From JAWXTP01 sp044433415 (GTDB lineage: Bacteria; Bacteroidota; Bacteroidia; Bacteroidales; Rikenellaceae), in contig JAWXTP010000045.1 in assembly GCA_044433415.1 (NCBI GenBank), positions 1 through 19,873 on the forward strand: a stretch of 19,873 nucleotides of DNA. The letters run 5' to 3'. Each line of letters starts with the position of its first letter. Within the stretch, counting starts at the first letter, position 1. Under the pieces are notes generated by a model, which worked only from the letters and a program-made list of their open reading frames with translations, did not search any database and had not been told where the DNA came from. Made by a program: the position numbers and the translations under genes. Positions 1 through 6,738 of the stretch are shown here, piece after piece.

Positions 1-47
1 GTACGGCAACGAGTGCCGTACAGTCTGGGCAGGCATAAAGGCTGCCC
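1..47. repeat. Two adjacent small palindromes, probably a dispersed intergenic repeat
   Basis: Two GC-rich stem-loops sit side by side in otherwise AT-rich DNA. The first pairs GTACGGCA (1-8) with TGCCGTAC (14-21). The second pairs GGGCAG (27-32) with CTGCCC (42-47). The base composition differs sharply from what follows. The form resembles REP-like intergenic palindromes found in many genomes. It touches the window edge, so its full extent is unknown. Calling it a dispersed repeat is inference; only the palindromes are seen. Confidence 0.5.
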
Positions 48-333
48 CTACAAAAAATCGTCTCGTTATTTACCATAGGTTCTGGTTTGTGAACATATCC
101 CCCCCCAATGATTAATAATCAATCGCAACAAGTGCTAAATAATCGATAAATATTTTACAACATATTTTGAGAAAGACGCGGTATTTTGTTAATTTTTATT
201 AAGAAAATGTTAACGAAATATAAATTGATTTTATTGTGTTGATTATTAAATTGTTACGAGTTTTGGTTAACGTATTAGTGTGCTGTTTTATTATGTGTGA
301 ATGTTAAAAAAAATAAAGATAATTTTAATAAAA
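48..333. other. AT-rich intergenic region upstream of promoter 1
   Basis: No gene is visible. The region holds a run of eight C (99-106), a small inverted repeat TGATTA/TAATCA (109-121), and the motif GTTAACG twice (209-215 and 266-272, 57 bp apart). GTTAAC is itself palindromic, so the two copies could be regulator sites upstream of promoter 1, but nothing here proves that. Confidence 0.4.
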
Positions 334-365
334 TTTGGAAAATCATATTCTTTTTGTTACTTTTG
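334..365 (+). promoter_or_regulatory. Bacteroidota-type promoter of susCD pair 1
   Basis: A -33 box TTTG (334-337) is followed by a 20-bp spacer and a -7 box TACTTTTG (358-365), matching the TAnnTTTG consensus of the Bacteroidota primary sigma factor. The same arrangement with the same 20-bp spacing precedes pairs 2 and 3, and the spacer itself is conserved (16/20 against copy 3). Transcription should start a few bases after 365, giving a leader of about 190 nt. Confidence 0.8.
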
Positions 366-389
366 GACTTTAATTAGTAGTGAAAATTA

Positions 390-449
390 AATATTTCTTT
401 GAAATTAGAAATATTGAATAGTCGAAAAGTCTAACCAACTGCGGCTATT
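390..449 (+). promoter_or_regulatory. Leader 1 hairpins
   Basis: Two adjacent stem-loops lie in the transcribed leader of pair 1. The first is a perfect 9-bp stem, AATATTTCT (390-398) with AGAAATATT (407-415). The second is 8 bp with one G-U pair, AATAGTCG (417-424) with CGGCTATT (442-449). Leaders 2 and 3 have a related TTTCT/AGAAA-like segment at the same place just after the promoter. The rest of leader 1 is short and lacks the GGGA-loop hairpins of the other two. Function is unknown. Confidence 0.5.
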
Positions 450-562
450 TTATTTTTTACTATTTAATGAAAATAACCAAAATAAATGAATAATATCTTT
501 AATTGATTTAATAGATAATATATAAACAATTTTAACAAACTTAACCAAAAACCTTTAAATTT

Positions 563-3500
563 ATGAGTAAAATTTACTTAACTAACAAGGGGGATACAGT
601 AAGAAAATCCTTCGCGTGTGCGTTAGTATTAGGTATGGCAATGTTTACATTGACTCCATCGTATGCAAATGACGCATTTACCTTAGTAACAAGCGAAAAT
701 GAAGCCGACCAAAGTTTCGCAATCACTGGTAAGATTTTAGATGAATCAGGTGAGCCTTTAATAGGTGTTACAGTTATCAAAAAGGGTTCTACTTATGGAT
801 CTGTAACTACTTATGATGGTGGCTTTACACTTGAAGCTTCTAAAGGTGATGTCTTCACAGCATCTTATCTAGGTTTTACATCTCAGGATTTCACAGTTGA
901 CACAAAAACAATTTACAACATTACTTTGGTAGCAGATGCCCTTGCAGCTGACGAAGTAGTTGTTGTAGGTTTTGCAACTCAAAAGAAAGTTAACGTAACA
1001 GGTGCTGTAAGTATGATTACAGGCGATGCGTTAGAAAGTCGTCCAACAAAAGACGTTAGTAATGCCCTACAAGGTATGATACCAGGTCTTATCTTAACAC
1101 AATCTACTAGTGGTGGTGAAGTTTCTTCATCTATGAACGTTAGTATTCGTGGTACAGGTACTATTGGTGACTCTGATGACTCTCCACTTATTATCGTTGA
1201 CGGTGTTGAAGCAAGCATGAACTTAGTTAACCCTAATGACATCGAAAGTATCTCTGTACTTAAAGATGCATCTTCATCAGCTATCTACGGTTCTCGTGCT
1301 GCATTTGGTGTGATTCTTATCACAACTAAAAAAGGTACTGCTGGTAAAGCTAAAATCAGCTATTCTGGTAACGTGCGTTTTAATGATGCAATGGCGCTTC
1401 CTGACCTAAATGATTCTTACACTTACGCAACTTTCAAAAACATTCAAAACACTAACTCTGGTGGCGCTCAATCTTATAGTGATGAGACTCTAGAGAAAAT
1501 CATCCAATTCCAAAACGGTGAAATCGATTATGGTACTATCGTATTATCTACAGGTCTTTACGCTGTAAATACTACTACTACTTTCGGTAATACTGACTGG
1601 TTTGACTTTAGTTACAATGATTGGGTTGCCTCTCAAGAACACAATTTAAGCATCAGTGGTGGCAATGAAGGTATTACTTACTCTATCAGTGGTCAGTACC
1701 TTAACCAAAACGGTCTTATTTATACAAATAATGAATATCAAGATCGCTATAACTTGAATGCACGTGTTAATATTAAAGCTAATGACTGGTTAGATATTAA
1801 CTATACAGGTAAATTCACTACTCAGTTCCACACAGCTCCTGCTTATCTAGAAACTAACTCAGGTTTATTCTATCACCAAATTAATAAAATGGCTGTGACA
1901 CAACCTATCTATAACCCTGATGGTGAATATTCTCAAGGTACTAGTTATGAGCGTTTAATGAATGGTGGTAACAATGAAACAAGTACTAAAGTTACAACTA
2001 ATACAATTCAATTAGTAGCTAAACCACTTCCAGGTTGGAGAATCACAGCTGAGGGTACTTACAAAAGTACACAAGTTTCTACTCACGATGAGATTTTACC
2101 AGTATACCAATACAATGCTTATGGTGAAGCTGTAGCTTACTCTTTCAACTCTATCTTAGCAGCAGGTTACACTAAAGTAACAGAAACTAGAGCTACAACA
2201 GATAGAATCACTGCCAATCTTTACTCTGACTATACTAAATCTTTTGGTGGTCACAACTTTAAAATCTTAGGTGGTGTTAATACTGAGTCTTCAGACTATA
2301 ACTACTTAGGAGGTTACAAAACAGACCTTATCACTTCTGCAGTACCTTCTCTTTCTACAGCACTAGAGAATGACTATATTGACGATGCTTATTCACAATG
2401 GTCTACAGTAGGTTTCTTTGGTCGTCTTAACTATGACTATGAAGGTAAATACTTAGTAGAGGCTAACATCCGTTATGATGGTACTTCTCGTTTTGAGGAT
2501 GATTCAAAATGGGCTCTTTTCCCTTCTCTTTCTTTAGGTTGGAACATGGCAAAAGAAGATTTCTTTGAACCAGCAGCTGACTTATTCCAAACTCTTAAAC
2601 TAAGAGCTTCTTGGGGTTCTCTAGGTAACTCTAGAACATCTTCAGCTTACCCTACTTACTCTTCAATGACTTTAGGTTATACTAACACTTGGTTAATTGA
2701 TGGTGCTTATTCAACAGTAGCAACTTCTCCATCTCTAGTTAGTGCTTTACTTACTTGGGAATCTATTCAGACTTATGATATAGGTTTAGACTTTGCAATG
2801 TTCAATAATCGTCTTACTGGTTCTATGGGTTACTTCGAACGTATCACAAAAGACATGGTAGGTCCTGCAAATGAGCTTCCTGCAATTCTTGGTACTGACG
2901 TTCCTGATACTAATAACTGTGATATGAAGGCTTACGGTTGGGAATTTGAAATTGGTTGGAGAGACAAAATTGGTGATTTCTCTTATAGTGTTAGAGGTAC
3001 AGTTTCAGATGCTCAATCAAAAGTGTTAAGTTATAATAATGTTACAAGAAGTATTTCTGACTACTATGATGGTATGAAAATAGGTCAAATTTGGGGTTAT
3101 ACTTCTATAGGTATTGCAAACTCTCAAGCAGAGATGGATGCTCACCTTGCAACAACAAGTCAATCTAATATTAATAGTGGTACATGGACAGCAGGTGATA
3201 TGATGTATGCTGACTTAAATGGTGATGGTACTATCAGTACAGGTGCTAACACTATTGATGATTCTGGTGATAGAACTATCATCGGTAATACAACTCCTCG
3301 TTATACTTACGGTCTTAAAATAGACGCTGAATACAAAAACTTTGATATGAGTGTTTACTTCCAAGGTGTTGGTAAAAGAGATTATGCTCCATCACCAGCT
3401 TCTACTTATTTCTTCGGTGGTGGTAACACTGTAGCTCAATCTATGAACTGTGAAGAGCACCTTGACTTCTGGCGTGACCCAGAGTACAACACTTTAGTTG

Positions 3501-3832
3501 ATACTTATGGTTATGGTACAAATCACGATTCTTACTACTGTCGTCCATTGACAAACAGTAAAAACCAACAATATCAAACACACTTCTTACAAGATGCTTC
3601 TTATCTTCGTTTGAAAAACTTACAAGTTGGTTATACTATTCCAGAGAAAGTCTTAAGCAAAGTAGGTATTTCTTATTTAAGAGTTTATGTATCAGGTGAC
3701 AACTTACTTACATTTACTTCATTATCTTCTTTACTAGACCCAGAGGCGCTTTCAGGTACTTATAGTACAGGTGATGGTAAAATTTACCCTCTATCGAAAA
3801 CTCTTTCTGCTGGTATAAACATTAACTTCTAA
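563..3832 (+). CDS. SusC/RagA-family TonB-dependent outer-membrane transporter, pair 1
   Basis: This 1089-residue protein is a TonB-dependent importer that, with its SusD partner, moves oligosaccharides or peptides across the outer membrane using energy from TonB-ExbBD. A signal peptide covers residues 1-35 (likely cut at SYA/ND). A carboxypeptidase-regulatory-like beta domain follows at about 52-122, then a TonB-box-like DEVVVVGF (130-137). The plug is at about 143-258 and contains the family signature SVLKDASSSAIYGSRAAFG. The beta-barrel runs to the C-terminus, which ends in Phe (GININF) as expected for BAM-assembled barrels. An EF-hand-like DLNGDG lies near residue 884, a place where SusC proteins often carry one. 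There is no STN domain, so it is not a sigma/anti-sigma transducer. susD begins 11 nt downstream. It is very similar to the second copy at 6739-10008. The start follows a leader with no Shine-Dalgarno sequence, normal for this phylum. The substrate is unknown. Confidence 0.96.
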   Translation: MSKIYLTNKGDTVRKSFACALVLGMAMFTLTPSYANDAFTLVTSENEADQSFAITGKILDESGEPLIGVTVIKKGSTYGSVTTYDGGFTLEASKGDVFTASYLGFTSQDFTVDTKTIYNITLVADALAADEVVVVGFATQKKVNVTGAVSMITGDALESRPTKDVSNALQGMIPGLILTQSTSGGEVSSSMNVSIRGTGTIGDSDDSPLIIVDGVEASMNLVNPNDIESISVLKDASSSAIYGSRAAFGVILITTKKGTAGKAKISYSGNVRFNDAMALPDLNDSYTYATFKNIQNTNSGGAQSYSDETLEKIIQFQNGEIDYGTIVLSTGLYAVNTTTTFGNTDWFDFSYNDWVASQEHNLSISGGNEGITYSISGQYLNQNGLIYTNNEYQDRYNLNARVNIKANDWLDINYTGKFTTQFHTAPAYLETNSGLFYHQINKMAVTQPIYNPDGEYSQGTSYERLMNGGNNETSTKVTTNTIQLVAKPLPGWRITAEGTYKSTQVSTHDEILPVYQYNAYGEAVAYSFNSILAAGYTKVTETRATTDRITANLYSDYTKSFGGHNFKILGGVNTESSDYNYLGGYKTDLITSAVPSLSTALENDYIDDAYSQWSTVGFFGRLNYDYEGKYLVEANIRYDGTSRFEDDSKWALFPSLSLGWNMAKEDFFEPAADLFQTLKLRASWGSLGNSRTSSAYPTYSSMTLGYTNTWLIDGAYSTVATSPSLVSALLTWESIQTYDIGLDFAMFNNRLTGSMGYFERITKDMVGPANELPAILGTDVPDTNNCDMKAYGWEFEIGWRDKIGDFSYSVRGTVSDAQSKVLSYNNVTRSISDYYDGMKIGQIWGYTSIGIANSQAEMDAHLATTSQSNINSGTWTAGDMMYADLNGDGTISTGANTIDDSGDRTIIGNTTPRYTYGLKIDAEYKNFDMSVYFQGVGKRDYAPSPASTYFFGGGNTVAQSMNCEEHLDFWRDPEYNTLVDTYGYGTNHDSYYCRPLTNSKNQQYQTHFLQDASYLRLKNLQVGYTIPEKVLSKVGISYLRVYVSGDNLLTFTSLSSLLDPEALSGTYSTGDGKIYPLSKTLSAGININF

Positions 3833-3843
3833 TACTTGACAAA

Positions 3844-5979
3844 ATGATAAAAAATATAAATAAATTACTTATAGGCTTTGGTCTATTTACCAGTGTAATT
3901 ACGTTGAGTTCTTGCGAAGATTTCCTGAGTAAAACACCTTTAGATCAAGTAACTGTAGATGACTTCTTTACTACAGAGGCCGACTTAGCAGCTTTTTCGC
4001 TAAAAAACTATTCGTTTACAGCGCCAGGTACAAGTTCTTACGATTTACCAGGTTTAACAACCGATGCAAATACAGATAATGTTGTTTTAGGTGGTTCAGG
4101 AAGCACAGCATTGTGGTTACCTTATACTGCTAAAACAACTAGTACATCAACTACTTACAGTTTTTCAACTATACGTCAATGCAATTACTTCTTATATTAT
4201 GTTCCTTTGAGAATTGAAGAAGGTCGTTTAGCTGAAACAGCTAATGTTAATTACTATATTGGTGAAGTTTACTTCCTTAGAGCACTTCAATATTATAGTA
4301 AACTACAAAGTTATGGTGACTTCCCTATAGTAACAGAGGTTCTTCCTGATGATATGGAAACACTAGTTGCAGCAAGTGAGCGTAAACCACGTAATGAAGT
4401 AGCTCGTTTCATTCTTGAAGATTTAGATGAGGCTATTTCTAGATTACAAGATAACTTTAGTAGCAAAAATAGAATTTCAAAGAATGTTGCTCAGTTACTA
4501 AAATCTCGAGTTGCTTTATATGAGGCTTCATGGTTAACTTACCACAAAGGTACTGCTTTTGTACCAGGTGGTACAGGCTGGCCAGGTGCTAGTATGAGTT
4601 ATAACTCTGATTTCTCTATTGATATTGATTCTGAAATTTCTTTCTTCCTTTCAGAATGTATGGCAGCAGCAAAAGAAGTTGCTGATGGTATTTCTTTAAC
4701 AGCTAACTCTGGAGTTTATGAGCCTAAAGCTTCTAATGACGGTGGTTCTATCGATGGATGGAATAGCTACTTTGATATGTTTGTTGCAGAAGATATGTCA
4801 GGTATTTCTGAGGTGTTAATGTGGAAAGATTATGATAGAGATCTTAACGTATTAGCAGCAGGTCAAGACCGTATGTGTATAGGTTCAGCTTATGGTCTTA
4901 CAAAAAGTGCTATTGATACTTATCTAATGGAAAATGGTCTTCCATGGTATGATGCAGCTTCAGGTTATCAAGGTGACACTGACTTAGATATCGTAAAAGA
5001 AGATCGTGATGGCCGTTTAAAATTATTCGTATATGGCCACAGTTCTTTAAGAGGTATTGAAGGTTATTCTGGTAATGGTTTCGTTTTTGGTTACCCAACA
5101 TTTACACAAACTAATGCTGGTAACATCGACCCTACAGGTTATCGTAACCGTAAATATTATACTTATGACACTACTAAAGGTGCCGCAGGTAATGGTGGTG
5201 CTACATTTAGTGATGCAGGTTGGATTATCTATCGTGGTGTTGAAGCTCTTCTTAACTATATGGAAGCTAGTTGTATGGCTAACGGTGGTACATCAATCGA
5301 CGGAACAGCTGCTACATATTGGGCTCAAATCCGTCAACGTGCAGGTGTTAGTACTGATTATGCTGCAACAGTTGCTGCAACAGATCTTAGCAAAGAAGAT
5401 GACTGGGCTGTTTATTCAGCTGGAGTGCAAATTCCAGAGATGCTTTACAACATACGTCGTGAGCGTCGTCTAGAGCTTATGTGTGAAGGTTTCCGTTGGA
5501 GCGACCTTAAACGTTGGAGAGCTCTTGACCAAATCAATGATGCTAACAAATATGTAGTTGAAGGTTGTAACTTATGGGAAAAAATGTATGATGAAGGTGT
5601 GGCTGCTTACGCAGTATATAACGCTGCCTATGTAGCTGCTGATAATGGTGCTAATTATTCTGAAGACTTTAACTCTTTCATAGTTGAAGGTTTCAACCCA
5701 GCATTATTAGACTGGTCAGCTACAGTAACAGCTAATATTTCATCACCTGATTTAGGTAACTATGTACGTCCTTATCAAAAAACTACTGTTAATAATGACA
5801 TGTATGACGGTTACAGTTGGGGTATTCCTTACTACCTACAACCACTTCCAGCAGACGAAATTGCTATGACTTGTTCTACTTATGATGATGGTTCATTTGA
5901 TTATGATTCAGCAATACTTTACCAAAATCCTTACTGGCCAAGTATAGCAGATGCTACTTATGATTCAACTTGGGAATAA
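3844..5979 (+). CDS. SusD/RagB-family nutrient-binding lipoprotein, pair 1
   Basis: This 711-residue surface lipoprotein should form the hinged lid of the SusC barrel encoded 11 nt upstream and help capture ligand. The N-terminus is a lipoprotein signal with lipobox LSSC, acylated at Cys24 and followed by acidic residues (CED) that fit Bacteroidota surface export. SusD signatures are clear: an RALQYY...YGDFPIVTEVLPDD block at about 145-170, and RRERRLELMCEGFRWSDLKR at 538-557 in the C-terminal SusD/RagB domain. It is longer than the original SusD (about 550 residues). Relative to copy 2 it has about 12 extra residues near 600-625 (a segment rich in Ala, Tyr and Asn), probably a surface loop. 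Bases 4009-4356 are almost identical to susD2. The operon ends at the terminator at 6014. The ligand cannot be inferred. Confidence 0.95.
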   Translation: MIKNINKLLIGFGLFTSVITLSSCEDFLSKTPLDQVTVDDFFTTEADLAAFSLKNYSFTAPGTSSYDLPGLTTDANTDNVVLGGSGSTALWLPYTAKTTSTSTTYSFSTIRQCNYFLYYVPLRIEEGRLAETANVNYYIGEVYFLRALQYYSKLQSYGDFPIVTEVLPDDMETLVAASERKPRNEVARFILEDLDEAISRLQDNFSSKNRISKNVAQLLKSRVALYEASWLTYHKGTAFVPGGTGWPGASMSYNSDFSIDIDSEISFFLSECMAAAKEVADGISLTANSGVYEPKASNDGGSIDGWNSYFDMFVAEDMSGISEVLMWKDYDRDLNVLAAGQDRMCIGSAYGLTKSAIDTYLMENGLPWYDAASGYQGDTDLDIVKEDRDGRLKLFVYGHSSLRGIEGYSGNGFVFGYPTFTQTNAGNIDPTGYRNRKYYTYDTTKGAAGNGGATFSDAGWIIYRGVEALLNYMEASCMANGGTSIDGTAATYWAQIRQRAGVSTDYAATVAATDLSKEDDWAVYSAGVQIPEMLYNIRRERRLELMCEGFRWSDLKRWRALDQINDANKYVVEGCNLWEKMYDEGVAAYAVYNAAYVAADNGANYSEDFNSFIVEGFNPALLDWSATVTANISSPDLGNYVRPYQKTTVNNDMYDGYSWGIPYYLQPLPADEIAMTCSTYDDGSFDYDSAILYQNPYWPSIADATYDSTWE
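4009..4356 (+). repeat. Near-identical tract shared with susD2 (10185-10532)
   Basis: Read directly, these 348 bases match 10185-10532 at every position except one (T4252 against C10428, a Tyr to His change at residue 137). Sequence on both sides differs at many synonymous sites, for example straight after GATGATATG at the 3' edge. The sharp edges fit a recent gene-conversion tract between the two susD genes. Confidence 0.85.
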
Positions 5980-6013
5980 TCTTTAAGTTCCGTTTAGAAA
6001 CTTTATAATAATT

Positions 6014-6046
6014 GCCCGTGCGACTTTTGTTGCACGGGCTTTTTTT
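6014..6046 (+). terminator. Intrinsic terminator after susCD pair 1
   Basis: A GC-rich stem GCCCGTGCGAC (6014-6024) pairs with GTTGCACGGGC (6029-6039) around a TTTT loop, 11 bp with one G-U pair, followed by seven T. The same stem and loop are repeated after pair 2. It lies 35 nt after the susD1 stop, so pair 1 is probably a two-gene transcript. Confidence 0.93.
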
Positions 6047-6217
6047 AGTATGTAGCCAGAATTCATAAAATTTGTTAATTATCAGAATATTTTTTTGTTT
6101 TGAGAAATTTGTATTTGTGTGAAATGTAATGAGTTGGTGTACAACTAATTGTTGTAAATGTTGTTATTTTTTTAGTTGGAATAAATATGAATAAATGTAA
6201 ATAAAATTAAGTTAAAA
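6047..6217. other. AT-rich intergenic region upstream of promoter 2
   Basis: No coding potential is seen. An inverted repeat TACAAC (6140-6145) / GTTGTA (6151-6156) lies about 60 bp upstream of the promoter 2 -33 box and could be an operator, but it is short and AT-rich. Confidence 0.35.
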
Positions 6218-6249
6218 TTTGGAAATTCGTATACTTTTTCTTAGTTTTG
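6218..6249 (+). promoter_or_regulatory. Bacteroidota-type promoter of susCD pair 2
   Basis: TTTG (6218-6221), a 20-bp spacer, then TAGTTTTG (6242-6249) match the -33/-7 pattern. The spacer matches that of promoter 3 at 18 of 20 positions, more than a spacer needs for sigma-factor recognition alone. The start would be just after 6249, leaving a leader of roughly 480 nt before the susC2 start at 6739. Confidence 0.8.
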
Positions 6250-6379
6250 AGCACGAATTAAAAGTGAAGAACGTTTCTTTTTAGAAAATACGTGAGTTGA
6301 ATAATATCGTATTTTTTTTAATAAATGTTTGAGAAATTTATAGAAATATAACTATACTTTTATAGTTGATTTAGAAGAA

Positions 6380-6397
6380 ATATTAGGGAAATAATAT
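6380..6397 (+). promoter_or_regulatory. GGGAAA-loop hairpin, leader 2
   Basis: A perfect 6-bp stem ATATTA/TAATAT presents GGGAAA as the whole loop. The counterpart in leader 3 (12599-12612) has the same loop on a 4-bp ATTA/TAAT stem. Confidence 0.55.
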
Positions 6398-6440
6398 AAA
6401 TATATTTTAAAACACACCTTAAAGGAGTGTAATATGTAGT

Positions 6441-6467
6441 AATGAAATTAAGGGAAAGAATTTCATT
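6441..6467 (+). promoter_or_regulatory. AAGGGAAAG-loop hairpin, leader 2
   Basis: A perfect 9-bp stem AATGAAATT (6441-6449) / AATTTCATT (6459-6467) carries a GGGAAA loop. The homologous hairpin in leader 3 (12653-12674) keeps the loop and pairs through G-U wobbles. The same bases also open a small ORF at 6442, so conservation could be for the peptide, the RNA fold, or both. Confidence 0.55.
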
Positions 6468-6495
6468 TAGATCTGTGTATTCATTTGTGAGGTGA
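6442..6495 (+). other. Possible 17-residue upstream ORF in leader 2
   Basis: An ATG opens a 17-codon frame (MKLRERISFRSVYSFVR) ending in TGA. The aligned position in leader 3 (12652) opens a 25-codon frame beginning MKFRER, so the first six codons agree except for Leu/Phe. It is Arg-rich at the N-terminus. It could be a translated leader peptide, or a by-product of a conserved hairpin. No known peptide family is recognised. Confidence 0.25.
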
Positions 6496-6631
6496 GTAAT
6501 GTAGTTAATTTGGGGTAGTCTCAATCATTTTAATGATTGTTATTTAGAAGTATGTAGTATATGGAAGTCTCATTTTTTTACAAAGTTGAATATATTATTA
6601 TGTGTTGATTAAAATAATTTTTATAAAATAA

Positions 6632-6652
6632 ATGGAACTGCCAATGGAATAA
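6632..6652 (+). other. Conserved mini-ORF or RNA motif, leader 2
   Basis: A six-codon frame MELPME sits about 90 nt before the susC2 start. Leader 3 has MNLPMKRTN at the same relative place (12889-12918). The shared bases around TGCCAATG could equally be an RNA or DNA motif rather than a coding signal. Confidence 0.22.
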
Positions 6653-6686
6653 ACTAACTAAAAAAGAAACAAAATGTACGTATGAA

Positions 6687-6710
6687 TGATTTTTATATAC
6701 ATAAAAATCA
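6687..6710 (+). promoter_or_regulatory. Hairpin just upstream of the susC2 start
   Basis: A 10-bp stem TGATTTTTAT/ATAAAAATCA closes a four-base ATAC loop 28 nt before the start codon. The leader 3 version is TGATTTTTAA/TTAAAAATCA with loop ATGA. The loop-closing pair changes from T-A to A-T, a compensatory double change that supports a real stem. Confidence 0.6.
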
Positions 6711-6738
6711 ACAAATTAACCAACAAAATAATAAATTT

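Larger units (their letters stand above)
6256..6738 (+). promoter_or_regulatory. Long structured 5' leader of susCD pair 2
   Basis: About 480 transcribed nt precede susC2 and align in blocks with the pair 3 leader. Stem-loops I can pair by eye include: TTTCT/AGAAA at 6274-6287 within an ACG/CGT clamp; AACTATA/TATAGTT at 6350-6367; ATATTA/TAATAT at 6380-6397 with loop GGGAAA; ACAC/GTGT at 6412-6430; AATGAAATT/AATTTCATT at 6441-6467 with loop AAGGGAAAG; CAATCAT/ATGATTG at 6522-6539; and a 10-bp hairpin at 6687-6710. The order is largely kept in leader 3. Such length and structure suggest control after transcription initiation (attenuation, an RNA-binding protein or a small RNA). I do not recognise a known riboswitch. 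Confidence 0.6.

Noticed and set aside
563..1000. STN signalling domain or anti-sigma partnership of the SusC proteins
   Set aside because: After the signal peptide, each protein goes straight to the carboxypeptidase-regulatory-like domain and TonB box, and no sigma or anti-sigma gene is nearby.
4910..5473. Open frames on either strand inside susD1 and similar ones inside the other susC/susD genes
   Set aside because: They are out-of-frame shadows of long, well-conserved genes, with biased composition and no promoter or family motif.
6682..6738. N-terminal extension of SusC2 from the upstream in-frame ATG at 6682
   Set aside because: The extra 19 codons overlap a conserved leader hairpin, and pair 3 has stops in the equivalent stretch. 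Starting at 6739 gives the same length and N-terminus as the paralogues.
6256..6738. Known riboswitch in the long leaders
   Set aside because: I do not recognise the conserved core of any riboswitch class. The structures are short simple hairpins.
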